The notes under the pieces: generated by a model | Databases searched by the model: none | What the model saw: the letters and a program-made list of their open reading frames with translations, nothing else | What the model was told of the DNA's origin: nothing | Part shown: positions 50,974 through 59,919 of the stretch, piece after piece | How the letters are laid out: each line of letters starts with the position of its first letter | Numbering within the stretch: position 1 is the first letter of the stretch | Origin: JBHGYD01 sp041920415 | Lineage (GTDB): Bacteria > Bacillota > Bacilli > Bacillales > Anoxybacillaceae | DNA: 64,000 nucleotides | Assembly (NCBI GenBank): GCA_041920415.1 | Contig: JBHGYD010000049.1 | Location: 173,391 to 237,390 of the forward strand | Direction: 5' to 3' | Made by a program: the position numbers and the translations under genes

Positions 50974-51858
50974 ATGAAAAAGCTTATTATTTTTGTGATG
51001 ATTGGATTTATTGCCCAGCTGATTGATGGATCACTCGGGATGGCTTATGGAGTAACTTCGACGACGTTGCTGCTCACCTTTGGTGTTGCTCCAGCGATAG
51101 CTTCGGCCTCCGTTCATTTAGCGGAAGTCGTGACAACAGCAGCCTCCGGTGTTTCTCATTTGAAGTTTGGGAATGTTGACCGTCAGATGGTGTTAAGACT
51201 CATCCTTCCTGGTTCTATCGGGGCGTTTGTCGGAGCATGCTTTTTGAGTAATCTTCCTGGCGATCTTATTAAGCCATATGTTTCTCTTTTTCTATTAGTA
51301 CTCGGTTTTTATATCATGTATCGTTTTCTCTTTCTTCGTTCACCACAAGAACAGGAAAATAGTAAAAAACTATCGAACATTCAACTGATTCCATTAGGGT
51401 TGATTGCTGGTTTTCTTGATTCTACAGGTGGAGGAGGATGGGGACCAATCGCCACACCGATTCTACTTGCCAAAAGGGGAATCGAGACACGAAAAGTGGT
51501 AGGAACCGTGGACACCGCCGAATTTGCTGTAGCTATTTCTGCGACACTCGGATTTTTCATTTCGTTAGGATGGGAAGAAGTCAATTGGTTTTGGGTCGGA
51601 ACGCTGATGCTAGGAGGGCTCATCGCCGCACCAATTGCCGCATGGCTCGTGAAAATCATGCCATCCCATTTACTTGGCGTTCTCGTTGGAGGACTCATTA
51701 TTTTAACCAATGTGCGTACATTGTTACATTCTTGGGGAATTTCTGAAGATTTGTATACATCCGTCTATGTAGCGATTCTGTTTGGATGGGGTGCCTCTTT
51801 ATGGTGGGCGATTCGAAATCATCGAAAGACGCAATTATCAAATGATTTAGCTTCATAA
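50974..51858 (+). CDS. TauE/SafE-family anion exporter
   Basis: About 294 residues and eight helices; LIIFVMIGFIAQLIDGSLGMAYGVTSTTLLLTFG and GLIAGFLDSTGGGGWGPIATPILL are the two repeat signatures of TauE/SafE transporters, which export sulfite, sulfoacetate or similar anions. The frame is open upstream to 50902, but GGAGG sits eight bases before the ATG at 50974. The gene has a complex leader and stands alone. Substrate is unassigned. Confidence 0.87.
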   Translation: MKKLIIFVMIGFIAQLIDGSLGMAYGVTSTTLLLTFGVAPAIASASVHLAEVVTTAASGVSHLKFGNVDRQMVLRLILPGSIGAFVGACFLSNLPGDLIKPYVSLFLLVLGFYIMYRFLFLRSPQEQENSKKLSNIQLIPLGLIAGFLDSTGGGGWGPIATPILLAKRGIETRKVVGTVDTAEFAVAISATLGFFISLGWEEVNWFWVGTLMLGGLIAAPIAAWLVKIMPSHLLGVLVGGLIILTNVRTLLHSWGISEDLYTSVYVAILFGWGASLWWAIRNHRKTQLSNDLAS

Positions 51859-51883
51859 GAATAAGAGTCTTTTTTATAAAAAC

Positions 51884-51915
51884 AAAGCCGCTCGTTATGA
51901 TGAGCGGCTTTCAGC
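51884..51915 (+). terminator. terminator of the TauE gene
   Basis: AAAGCCGCTC (51884-51893) pairs with GAGCGGCTTT (51902-51911). T run is short. Confidence 0.7.
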
Positions 51916-52031
51916 TTGTCGACACTTCATATCAGATGTACGATTTAAAATTCCTCCAAAAAATAAGAAAGCGAGTTCATTTAATACATATAATTTATGG
52001 ATATCATAAAAATTGTAAAGGATTGAGTCAT

Positions 52032-52367
52032 ATGATGATAAAATACGCTAACTTGGTTCTGCGGTTCTTGCTGGAACTGTGCACCTTGTTTGCACTTGGT
52101 TACTGGGGTTTTCATACCGGAAAGAGCTTGATTTTGAAGATTGTCTTGGCGTTCGGTGCTCCACTGATAGTAGCCGTGGTTTGGGGGATATTTGGATCTC
52201 CAGGCGCGCCGGTGAAGTTGTCTGCACCGTTGCATTTGTTATTGGAGTTAATGGTCTTCGGGTTACCTATTGTTGCACTTTACGCAGCTGGGAAGCCTGG
52301 TCTGTCCTTCGTTTTTGGGTTGGTCGTTATCATCAATCGTTCATTAATGTATATTTGGAAGCAATAG
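52032..52367 (+). CDS. YrdB-like (DUF2568) membrane protein
   Basis: A 111-residue protein with four helices: ANLVLRFLLELCTLFALGYWGF, LILKIVLAFGAPLIVAVVWGIFGSPGAP, LHLLLELMVFGLPIVALYAAG and LSFVFGLVVIINRSLMYIW. The GIFGSPGAP loop between helices is typical of DUF2568/YrdB, of unknown function. A longer frame upstream lacks a ribosome site; AAAGG precedes the ATG at 52032 by nine bases. Confidence 0.8.
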   Translation: MMIKYANLVLRFLLELCTLFALGYWGFHTGKSLILKIVLAFGAPLIVAVVWGIFGSPGAPVKLSAPLHLLLELMVFGLPIVALYAAGKPGLSFVFGLVVIINRSLMYIWKQ

Positions 52368-52733
52368 TTAGGGATAACGAATAAGTCATTTTATGCACTT
52401 TTTTACCAAAGAGATGAAATGATTAACGTATAAGCATGGTTAATGATTTTGTCTTTTTTTATTTGATTGTAATAGTTGTAGCGTTCAATATTCAACGTTG
52501 TTTGTTAACGGACGAAAAAAGCAACTCAAAAGTCTAAGTTTCAATTCTCTTTTGGTTGTTTTGCTGTCTGTAACCGTCTCGGAAAAAGAGATGGCTTTTG
52601 CTCTTAAATGAAACCAAAAGGAGTGAAAAACGTTAAAAATTATGTTTGAAGTTAAAGCAAGATGTGGAATATTGAAAACCTTTGATACGCAACATAAAAG
52701 AGTCGTAAAAAATCAGTATAAGGAGTTGGTTTT
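52368..52733. other. 366-base spacer with two hairpins
   Basis: CAAC..AAAAG (about 52520-52530) pairs with CTTTT.GTTG before TTTT, and CCGTCTC pairs with GAGATGG just before CTTTTG (about 52580-52600). Both look like terminators. No gene with a credible ribosome site is seen; a 31-codon frame at 52642-52737 overlaps the next start but has no adjacent SD. Confidence 0.45.
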
Positions 52734-53321
52734 ATGAAAGTGCTAACGATTGTCTCACATCCTAGAAGAGAATCCCTTACTTTTGCAATTGCTGAACGTT
52801 TTGTTCAAGGGTTAAAAGATGCAGGACATGAAGTTGAAATTGCCGATTTGTACGGTGAGGAATTTAATCCGCTCGTGTACGAACAAGATGAACCGGATTG
52901 GGACAATCCCAATAAAACATATTCCCCACGTGTTCATGCAGAAATGGAAAGGTTAAAAAGAAACGATGGATTAGCCTTCATCTTTCCGTTATGGTGGTAT
53001 TCATTACCGGCAATGACAAAAGGGTATATAGACCGGACTTGGAACTATGGTTTTGCTTATGGAGAAGCGCGTCTTCCACACAAAAAGGTATTGTGGATTC
53101 CGCTTGTCGGGGAGACAGAAGCAAGTTTGAAAAAAAGAAATTTTGATACCATGATTTCCTATTATTTAAACGTTGGTTTAGCGGGCTATACAGGTATTCC
53201 ACAGTCTGAAGTGGCATTTCTGTATAATACGTTAGCGGAAGATATCGAAAACGAAGAGGAAATCAAAAAGCATTACAAGAGTCTCTTAAACCGAGCGTAT
53301 GAGCTAGGGCATACATATTAG
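52734..53321 (+). CDS. flavodoxin-fold NAD(P)H quinone oxidoreductase
   Basis: 195 residues: MKVLTIVSHPRRESLTFAIAERF is the FMN phosphate-binding loop, FIFPLWWYSLPAMTKGYIDRTWNYGFAYG the flavin/dimer region characteristic of the NQO/MdaB/YwrO family. Such enzymes reduce quinones by two electrons. AAGGAGTTGGTTTT precedes the ATG. The MhqP-like gene downstream with its MhqR box makes a quinone-stress role plausible, though no MhqR box was found before this gene. Confidence 0.85.
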   Translation: MKVLTIVSHPRRESLTFAIAERFVQGLKDAGHEVEIADLYGEEFNPLVYEQDEPDWDNPNKTYSPRVHAEMERLKRNDGLAFIFPLWWYSLPAMTKGYIDRTWNYGFAYGEARLPHKKVLWIPLVGETEASLKKRNFDTMISYYLNVGLAGYTGIPQSEVAFLYNTLAEDIENEEEIKKHYKSLLNRAYELGHTY

Positions 53322-53904
53322 CCATTTATTACCTGAAAAATAATCATGGTAAATCAAATGGTGATATGAGTTTTCCAGCTTATTACATTGCGAGCTTCGT
53401 AATGTTTCTTTTTCCATTTTTCAAGCAGATGGCGACAAAATCGACGGATACTCGGCCCCTTCAAATGATTAAAGGGGTCCCGTCAACAAAATTACATAAA
53501 ACCAACATTGATATTTTCGTTTTCTGTAAAAAACGTAACTTTTTCCATGATTAATGTATTTTCGGACAAATTTTCTGGTAAAAAATAAGTCAAATTTTTA
53601 TTATTGACACGATCGAAATACAACTTTATAATTAATTTTGAATTAAAGATAATCAAAATCGAGATATTTATCGTTATGGACATGTGTAAAATACTTTTAG
53701 AACAAACAATATGTCCAGAAGATGGATGGATTATCTATCTTTCAATGATCAAAGGAGGGAAGAGGCTTAGCGACGAAACAGAAGTTATGGTAAACCTCTT
53801 AATAAACAAGGTTTTTATACACACAATCAGTCAATATTTTTTTAGATATATATCTCGAATTAGAGATATATTAAATCTAAATTTATGAAAGGGAGATGCA
53901 TAAA
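53322..53904. other. 583-base spacer upstream of the DoxX gene
   Basis: A GC-rich hairpin GGCCCCTT...AAAGGGGTCC at about 53454-53482 may end the oxidoreductase transcript. The remainder is very AT-rich. A 94-codon frame at 53604-53888 runs through the operator below and has no ribosome site, so I do not count it. The MhqR-type box is listed separately. Confidence 0.5.
53848..53871 (+). promoter_or_regulatory. MhqR-type operator
   Basis: ATATATCTC (53848-53856), GAATTA, GAGATATAT (53863-53871). It differs at one base from the ATCTCGAATTCGAGAT core I remember for B. subtilis MhqR. A wider TTTAGAT...ATCTAAA pair (53841-53847 with 53875-53881) surrounds it. It lies 34 bases before the mhqP-like start. 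Confidence 0.7.
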
Positions 53905-54306
53905 ATGAGTTTAGGATTATTACTCATTCGTTTAGTGGTAGGTATTACTTTTATGGGGCATGGAGCCCAAAAGTTATTTGGTTGGTTTGGTGGTCATGGA
54001 ATAAAAGGAACTGGTGGGTTCTTTGAATCAATTGGAATAAAACCTGGAGTAACAATGGCTATATTAGCAGGACTTGCAGAATTTATCGGTGGCGCAATGT
54101 TTGCATTAGGATTATTTACTCCGATTGCCGCTCTTTTGATTGCTGCAACAATGGTTGTCGCAATTGTTAAAGTTCACGGTCCAAATGGATATTGGATTAC
54201 TCAAAATGGTTTTGAATATAACTTAATGTTAATTGCTGTTGCAATTGGAGTTTTATTAATAGGTCCAGGTCAATATTCACTTGATGCTATAATTTTTGGT
54301 TCATAA
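53905..54306 (+). CDS. mhqP: DoxX-family membrane protein, MhqP-like
   Basis: 133 residues and four helices: LGLLLIRLVVGITFMGHGAQKLFGWFGGHG, then GTGGFFESIGIKPGVTMAILAGLAEFIGGAMFALGLFTP, ending QNGFEYNLMLIAVAIGVLLIGPGQYSLDAIIF. It is close to B. subtilis MhqP (YdfP), part of the MhqR regulon for quinone and diamide stress. ATG at 53896 abuts the ribosome site; the ATG at 53905 is nine bases after AAAGGGAG. The upstream MhqR-type box supports the assignment. Confidence 0.85.
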   Translation: MSLGLLLIRLVVGITFMGHGAQKLFGWFGGHGIKGTGGFFESIGIKPGVTMAILAGLAEFIGGAMFALGLFTPIAALLIAATMVVAIVKVHGPNGYWITQNGFEYNLMLIAVAIGVLLIGPGQYSLDAIIFGS

Positions 54307-54692
54307 AATATGGACACGATTCATGACTATTGATTTATCCTAAAAAAATTAGGCAAAACAAATATAATGAGATTCGACTTCTCCCCTTGTTGTAACTATA
54401 ATGGTTACAATAGAGGGGACAACACGTGAAAATTAGTTTTAGTTAGGCTAATGAATTGACGTATGGCTTGTTTTTCGCTTTTCGGGGTTAGAGAAGACAT
54501 AAAAAGCTGATTCATCTTCCACTTACTTACGGTTGTTCGTGGAAGCGAGAGTCTTCATGGCTATTTAAGATAAATCGATTTTTGAGAAAAAATAATGTAG
54601 AGCGAAAAATACGTACAAGATCCCGCAACGAAAACGAATTTAACATAGACTTATGTATAAAACGTTGAAAAAAATACACAACGTAAAGAAGT

Positions 54693-54731
54693 AAGCCAAC
54701 CATCTGTACTGTGAAATGGTTGGCTTTTTTC
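54693..54731 (+). terminator. terminator without an assigned gene
   Basis: AAGCCAACCAT (54693-54703) pairs with ATGGTTGGCTT (54716-54726), followed by TTTT. Confidence 0.85.
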
Positions 54732-54898
54732 TATGAACAATCAAAAAAATGTATTAATATGCAAGGATTATAGAAATGATCTGGAGCAAATAGAAGCGCG
54801 TATTTTTGGGGGATATGTTCAAAAATGACTAAACTTATATTCCTTAATAAATGAAAGCGTTTTCTTATAAAAATACAGAAATATTTATAAAAAAGGTA

Positions 54899-54927
54899 TT
54901 GTCAAAACAGAAATGTTTCAATATAAT
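54899..54927 (+). promoter_or_regulatory. promoter of the glutamine synthetase gene
   Basis: TTGTCA (54899-54904) and TATAAT (54922-54927) with a 17-base spacer. It lies inside the longer open frame, which shows that the frame's upstream ATG is not the start. No TGTNAN7TNACA GlnR/TnrA site fits nearby. Confidence 0.75.
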
Positions 54928-54973
54928 AAACTCATGTTATAAAACTATACGTGAGAATGTGAGGTTATATGAC

Positions 54974-56338
54974 ATGTCGAAAGTAGCTGTTTCTCAAGTG
55001 AATCATGATACGGCGGTTCTTGAACAAATTAAAGAAACGATTAAGCAAAAACATGTAGAGCTTTTACATTTACAATTCGTCGACATTGAAGGGATTTTAA
55101 AGCACGTTACTGTTACAGTCGATCAACTTGACGACGTTGTAGAAGGCAAAATCATGTTTGACGGTTCTTCAATTAAAGGTTTCTCCCCAATCAACAAATC
55201 AGACCTTTACCTTCTTCCAGATTTAAACACATTTGCAGTATTACCTTGGACAGTAGAGGAAGGCTATGCTGAAGCTCGTTTCCTTTGCTCTGTCATCAAT
55301 CCGGACGGAACGTTATTTGAAGGAGACCCTCGTAACGTATTAAAGAAAACGGTTGAGCGTGCAGCGGAAAAAGGATTCACAATCTCCGTTGGTCCAGAGT
55401 TAGAGTTCTTCTTATTTAAAACGGATGAGAACGGAAACCCAACAACACAATTGCAAGATAACGGAGGATACTTCGAGCCGTCTCCAAAAGATCTTGGTGA
55501 GCGCGTTCGCTTAGAAATTTATCGCGCATTAAAAGCGATGGGCTTTACAATCGAAGCTTCTCACCATGAAGTAGCAGAAGGGCAGCATGAAATCAACTTC
55601 AAATATGCGGATGCGTTAGGTTCTGCGGACAACGCAACGACGTATAAATGGGTAGTAAAAACGATCGCAAGCAAATACGGTTTACACGCAACATTTATGC
55701 CAAAACCGGTATTTGGCATTAACGGTTCTGGCATGCACGTCAACATGTCTTTATTCAAAGATGGTGACAATGCGTTCTTCGATCCTACTGATGATCTTCA
55801 ACTTTCTGAAACAGCATATCAATTTATCGCTGGTTTACTTGAGAACGTAAAAAGTTTTGCTGCGATTACTAACCCATTAGTCAACTCTTACAAACGTCTT
55901 GTACCAGGTTACGAAGCTCCTTGCTATATCGCTTGGTCTGCTTCTAACCGTTCAGCGTTAATTCGTATTCCAGCGAAAAGAGGCTTAGCGACTCGTGTAG
56001 AACTTCGTTGTCCAGACCCATCAGCAAACCCATACTTAGCGTTTGCGATCATCGCTGCAGCAGGTCTTGATGGATTTGAAAAAGGCTTACAAGCACCTGC
56101 GCCAATCGATGAAGACATTTTCCACATGACCGAAGAACGTCGTGCTGAGCTTGGCATCGAAAATCTTCCAGCTAGCTTAGGAGCAGCGATTCAAGAATTC
56201 GAGAATGGCACGATCGGCCGTAAAACTCTCGGCGATCACGTCTTCGGTGAGTATGTCGCTATGAAAAAAGCAGAATGGGACAGCTATCGTACAGCTGTAC
56301 ACGCTTGGGAAATCGAAAATTATCAAGCTAAATTTTAA
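54974..56338 (+). CDS. glnA: type I glutamine synthetase, stand-alone
   Basis: A 454-residue enzyme that makes glutamine from glutamate, ammonia and ATP. Present are MFDGSSIKGF, GPELEFFLF, the metal/ATP segments ASHHEVAEGQHEINFKYA and NGSGMHVNMSLF, the flap PGYEAPCY, and NRSALIRIP. It lacks the arginine of B. subtilis (Arg62, in GFVRIEESD) that defines the feedback-regulated GSI-alpha class: the matching stretch reads GFSPINKSD. It also lacks the GSI-beta adenylylation loop. GAGG and TATATGAC precede the ATG at 54974. There is no glnR beside it, so it may be an additional, differently controlled enzyme. Confidence 0.88.
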   Translation: MSKVAVSQVNHDTAVLEQIKETIKQKHVELLHLQFVDIEGILKHVTVTVDQLDDVVEGKIMFDGSSIKGFSPINKSDLYLLPDLNTFAVLPWTVEEGYAEARFLCSVINPDGTLFEGDPRNVLKKTVERAAEKGFTISVGPELEFFLFKTDENGNPTTQLQDNGGYFEPSPKDLGERVRLEIYRALKAMGFTIEASHHEVAEGQHEINFKYADALGSADNATTYKWVVKTIASKYGLHATFMPKPVFGINGSGMHVNMSLFKDGDNAFFDPTDDLQLSETAYQFIAGLLENVKSFAAITNPLVNSYKRLVPGYEAPCYIAWSASNRSALIRIPAKRGLATRVELRCPDPSANPYLAFAIIAAAGLDGFEKGLQAPAPIDEDIFHMTEERRAELGIENLPASLGAAIQEFENGTIGRKTLGDHVFGEYVAMKKAEWDSYRTAVHAWEIENYQAKF

Positions 56339-56340
56339 TA

Positions 56341-56367
56341 AAAAAGCGGGCGATCGCCCGCTTTTTT
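56341..56367 (+). terminator. glnA terminator
   Basis: A perfect palindrome AAAAAGCGGGC-GATC-type stem (56341-56365) followed by T residues. Confidence 0.93.
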
Positions 56368-56439
56368 CATATCTTTTGAAATACTTTTCAACAATCGAAT
56401 GCGTAAACTTACTTTCTGTTTACAATCATTTTCCTACTT

Positions 56440-57462
56440 TTATAGCATCCAATGAAACCACCGAGCATGTCCGTCAGTTTCCGCTATGATTTCATTGTAT
56501 TCCTTTCCGTTCATAAAATAATCAAGATGGAGCTTTGTATCCCACATATTATTGTATAAATGAAATACATCTCTTGTTTGACCAATCGCTTTTACTTGCT
56601 CCTGTAATCTCAACTTAGCCTCTTTCGGTATTTGATTAGCGACATGTGTATGGAAGATACAGATTGCCGTATCTTCAGGAATGTTTTTTACAATCTCAGG
56701 AAGCAGTGCTACTCCGTCTCCTTCAATCAAGTGGATACGATGTTTTTTTAAGAAGCTTGCAGCTTTCTCAAAAAGTTCAATCCTCTCTTTATGTTCCGGC
56801 CAAATTAACGATTTGAGCCATAAATAATCTTCCGGATTTGTTAAGTTATTGACATGGAGATCAATTCCAATTCTAGTTGCTACAGGGGGGATTTCTGGGA
56901 GTAAAAATGGCATATTTTCTCCTTTTATTTCGGACTGAATGAGGACATTTGATTCTAGATTCCCATACCATTCATTCCAACCATAAGAGTAACGGTACTG
57001 ATTCCATAAAAGCTGTAATCCCGCGCTTGTTCCAATTTCAATGAAAGATAACGGCTTTTTCACTTGATGATAAATATAGCAAAAACTTGGATATAGGTAA
57101 GAACAGCGGCGGACCTCGTTTGTTTGTACGAGCTTGTTTTTCAAAATAGCAATGATATCATTTTGATTTTGTAAGCAAAAATCACGGAAAGAAGGGAAAG
57201 AGTGTTGAAAATCTTTTGGATGTTCAACAATACTATGATAGTATTCTTGCAATTCGTGATCTTTTCCTTTTAAAAGCAAGTATTGAACTGCACCAAACAA
57301 TAGGTTAGGGATCGGTTGGCCAGGACGAGCATTTGCCGCCATTTCAAGCAGCTCAACATCCTCAGCAATGTGAAATGATAAATGTTCGTATAAATCGCTC
57401 GATCCTCTACACTCCTTTAAAGCGAAGTTTTTGAACCGATTTGATATCATTTCTAATGTCAT
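56440..57462 (-). CDS. DUF2332-family protein
   Basis: About 340 residues with a Rossmann-like core: PLSFIEIGTSAGLQLLWNQYRYSYG resembles a SAM-binding motif, followed by PPVATRIGIDLHVNNLTNPEDYLWLKSLIWPEHKERIELFEKA and IHLIEGDGVALLPEIVKNIPEDTAICIFHTHVANQ. This is the DUF2332 family, suspected methyltransferases without known substrate. GTG/ATG codons at 57471 and 57468 are too near the site; GGAG is eight bases before the ATG at 57462. Confidence 0.82.
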   Translation of the reverse strand: MTLEMISNRFKNFALKECRGSSDLYEHLSFHIAEDVELLEMAANARPGQPIPNLLFGAVQYLLLKGKDHELQEYYHSIVEHPKDFQHSFPSFRDFCLQNQNDIIAILKNKLVQTNEVRRCSYLYPSFCYIYHQVKKPLSFIEIGTSAGLQLLWNQYRYSYGWNEWYGNLESNVLIQSEIKGENMPFLLPEIPPVATRIGIDLHVNNLTNPEDYLWLKSLIWPEHKERIELFEKAASFLKKHRIHLIEGDGVALLPEIVKNIPEDTAICIFHTHVANQIPKEAKLRLQEQVKAIGQTRDVFHLYNNMWDTKLHLDYFMNGKEYNEIIAETDGHARWFHWML

Positions 57463-57733
57463 TTTCATCACTCCAAAACACTTTTTTACAGACCATATAA
57501 CAAAAGGAAACTTCTTGTTATAAATTTTACTTTATTTTTGTATATTCTATAAATTATAAATTAAGGTAAAATATACATCATAATCATTAAACGAACGTCG
57601 ATGATTCCAAGCCGATAGGGAATCGGGAGTAAGAAATGATGAGAACATATCTTCATAGACTTTTATTCTTTAGCTGACATTTGCCAATCCGCTTTAAACT
57701 ATACAGAGGATCTCAAGAAATGGGGTAAGAACG

Positions 57734-58372
57734 ATGGAAATGAAAAAAATCATCTCTAAATTAGGCAATCGAACACCGACTTTATTAGGAAGTGAACAGT
57801 TCACGAGGTTTGCTGTACTTTTACCGCTGATAAAAAAAGACGGTGGACTCCATGTCTTATTTGAGGTCCGTGCTTTTCATTTAAGAAGACAACCAGGGGA
57901 GATTTGCTTTCCAGGCGGGAAGGTAGATAAACATGATCGAAGTGAACAAGATGCTGCGATCCGTGAGACGTCAGAAGAATTAGGTGTTGAAAAAACGGAT
58001 ATTACAAATGTTTTTCAGTTAGATTACATCATTTCTCCATTTGGCACAATCGTTTACCCTTTTGTTGGATTCATTACTAACTTGGACAATGTCAACCTCA
58101 ATAAGGATGAAGTAGCTGAAATTTTTTCTATTCCTTTATCGTTTTTTCAACATACAAAACCAGAGATTTATCATGTACACTTCCATGCTCAACCTGAGCT
58201 GGATTTTCCATTTGACAAAATTCCAGGAGGCAAAAACTACAACTGGCGTCTCCGTAAAATGGATCAGTACTTTTATTACTATGAAGAAAAAGTGATTTGG
58301 GGATTAACAGCACGAATTCTTCATCATTTTATCGAATTAATGAAGAAAAACGAAAACAATACCTTAATTTAG
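57734..58372 (+). CDS. NUDIX hydrolase, coenzyme A pyrophosphatase type
   Basis: 212 residues. The CoA-specific upstream motif LRRQPGEICFPGG leads straight into the Nudix box GGKVDKHDRSEQDAAIRETSEELG with REx2EE metal ligands. Family members cleave CoA to 4'-phosphopantetheine and 3',5'-ADP (B. subtilis YeaB, E. coli NudL). GGGGTAAGAACG precedes the ATG. It stands alone. Confidence 0.88.
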   Translation: MEMKKIISKLGNRTPTLLGSEQFTRFAVLLPLIKKDGGLHVLFEVRAFHLRRQPGEICFPGGKVDKHDRSEQDAAIRETSEELGVEKTDITNVFQLDYIISPFGTIVYPFVGFITNLDNVNLNKDEVAEIFSIPLSFFQHTKPEIYHVHFHAQPELDFPFDKIPGGKNYNWRLRKMDQYFYYYEEKVIWGLTARILHHFIELMKKNENNTLI

Positions 58373-58761
58373 GGTATTCTAGCATTTCATTGAAAAACAT
58401 GGAATTCGCATAATACATGAATGTCATATTCGCTTTTCACAAAAAAGCACTATCACCTACATAAAAACATATAAATTAGTTATAATATTCATGCAATTAT
58501 TGTAATTCATGCTATAATACAATCAAAATTCCAATTTTGCAAACAGTTATAAATATCTCACCTAATAGAGAAGATTGCGCGTAACTGAAAATTAATATAT
58601 CTTAACTCACACCAGTATGTATGGCAACATGGAATATCTTTAAGTGGAGAATATTTGATTGCCACAAAGGGGAGTGGGATATGAATTAATTATATCGAAA
58701 TGGAAACGAAAACTATTACAATTGTGACGATGGGGATAAGATCAGTATAGGGGGAATCGAC
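58373..58761. other. 389-base AT-rich spacer
   Basis: I see no gene, strong hairpin or recognised regulatory motif. Several TATAAT-like words occur (for example near 58480 and 58512), but none has a convincing -35 partner close to the next gene. Confidence 0.5.
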
Positions 58762-59715
58762 ATGCAACAACCGATTGATTTAGAGCATGGGGTTTCATTG
58801 ATTGATGTTTATGATTTAGGAGTGGCAAAACGAACAGGTACATACGTGCTTCATGAAGAAGAGTTAACGATTATTGAAACAAGCGCAAGTCCATCCATTC
58901 CGTATTTACTAAAAGGGTTAGAAGTATTAGGGCTTGAGGCAAAAAATATCAAAAACATTATTGTCACTCATATTCATCTTGACCATGCGGGCGGGGTAGG
59001 TCTTTTACTTGAAAAGTGTCCGAATGCGAATGTCTTCGTCCATCCAAAGGGGAAACGACATTTAGCCAATCCTTCAAGATTAATTCAAGGTGCCAAAGCC
59101 GTTTACCGTGAGAAATTTGATGAATTATTCCATCCGATCTTACCTGTTCCAGAAGAACGTTTATTTGTAATGGAGGATGGCGATACATTACAAATTGGCG
59201 AAAATCGCACATTGACATTCCTTCATACCCCTGGACATGCCAACCATCACTTTTCTATTTATGATTCTCGTAGTAATGGAGTTTTCACGGGAGATACCGT
59301 TGGAGTATTTTATCCGCAATTGCTTGAGTACGGATTAGAATTTTATTTACCTTCGACTTCACCGAATCAGTTTAATCCAACAGCGATGTTAGATTCTGCT
59401 AAGCGTCTTGAGAATTTGAATATTGAGCGAGTTTATTTCGGACATTTCGGAATGTCTGAAAACCCAAGCGCCGTCTTTGAACAATTACGATACTGGCTTC
59501 CGAAGTTCGTTGAAGTTGGTGAAAAAGTCATGCAAGAAATTCCTAACGCTTCTTTTGATGAAAAAGCAAATGCCATTTCTAACGGGCTTTCTGAAATAAT
59601 TAGCCCATATTTAGATGAGCGCAATGTACCTCGCAAGGCGGATGTTTATGAGATTATTAACTTAGATTTAAACGTTTGTGCAATGGGAATCGCGGATTAC
59701 TTACAAAAGGAATAA
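58762..59715 (+). CDS. MBL-fold metallohydrolase
   Basis: A 317-residue metallo-beta-lactamase-fold enzyme. The metal motif is VTHIHLDHAGGVGLL; further ligands are in TFLHTPGHANHHFSIY, VFTGDTVG and ERVYFGHFG. A C-terminal helical region of about 80 residues follows. It is of the glyoxalase II-like, YflN/YobT-type group, whose members hydrolyse thioesters or lactones; no substrate is evident. GGGGGAATCGAC precedes the ATG. Confidence 0.85.
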   Translation: MQQPIDLEHGVSLIDVYDLGVAKRTGTYVLHEEELTIIETSASPSIPYLLKGLEVLGLEAKNIKNIIVTHIHLDHAGGVGLLLEKCPNANVFVHPKGKRHLANPSRLIQGAKAVYREKFDELFHPILPVPEERLFVMEDGDTLQIGENRTLTFLHTPGHANHHFSIYDSRSNGVFTGDTVGVFYPQLLEYGLEFYLPSTSPNQFNPTAMLDSAKRLENLNIERVYFGHFGMSENPSAVFEQLRYWLPKFVEVGEKVMQEIPNASFDEKANAISNGLSEIISPYLDERNVPRKADVYEIINLDLNVCAMGIADYLQKE

Positions 59716-59751
59716 AGCTGTAAAGCCATTCTTATAGAAGTGACAAGAAAT

Positions 59752-59790
59752 AACCTTAGCCCTTATTGGGTTAAGGTTGTTTCATTTTTT
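59752..59790 (+). terminator. terminator of the MBL gene
   Basis: AACCTTA (59752-59758) and TAAGGTT (59772-59778), with an inner CCC/GGG, then a T-rich stretch. Confidence 0.75.
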
Positions 59791-59827
59791 CTGAAATGGA
59801 AGAATGCTTCTCTACATTTTATTCAAT

Positions 59828-59849
59828 TAAACTATGTTCTAAATAAACA
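59828..59849 (+). repeat. 22-bp direct repeat, left copy
   Basis: TAAACTATGTTCTAAATAAA followed by CA; an identical 22-base copy lies at 60864-60885. The two bracket the broken HAD gene. Confidence 0.85.
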
Positions 59850-59894
59850 ATAGAAATAATAAATACATCTATTTATAGAAAAAATAATATATAG

Positions 59895-59908
59895 GTAAGA
59901 AACTTGAA
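59895..59908 (+). repeat. 14-bp direct repeat, left copy
   Basis: GTAAGAAACTTGAA just before the HAD gene start; identical copy at 60779-60792 just after it, where it joins an IS200/IS605-like hairpin. Confidence 0.8.
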
Positions 59909-59919
59909 AAGAGAAAAAA

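Larger units (their letters stand above)
54307..54973. other. 667-base spacer with three hairpins
   Basis: Inverted repeats: CCCCT..TTGTAAC (54383-54396) with GTTACAA...AGGGG (54404-54418); CTTCCAC (54516-54522) with GTGGAAG (54539-54545); and a clear terminator at 54693-54731. The terminator lies nearly 390 bases past mhqP with no gene before it, so a small RNA or a decayed gene may occupy the region. The last part is the glnA promoter. Confidence 0.5.

Noticed and set aside
52642..52737. 31-codon frame overlapping the start of the quinone reductase
   Set aside because: Possible coupled leader, but GGAG is about 17 bases from its ATG and no pairing with downstream sequence was found.
53604..53888. 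94-codon frame before the DoxX gene
   Set aside because: It runs through the MhqR-type operator, is very AT-rich, and has no SD.
54390..54410. GlnR/TnrA site for glnA
   Set aside because: TTGTAAC...GTTACAA is palindromic but two bases too long for the TGTNAN7TNACA consensus and is 560 bases from the gene.
54851..54973. 41-residue N-terminal extension of glutamine synthetase
   Set aside because: A good promoter (TTGTCA-17-TATAAT) lies within it, so it cannot be translated from that promoter; GS family members do not carry such an extension.
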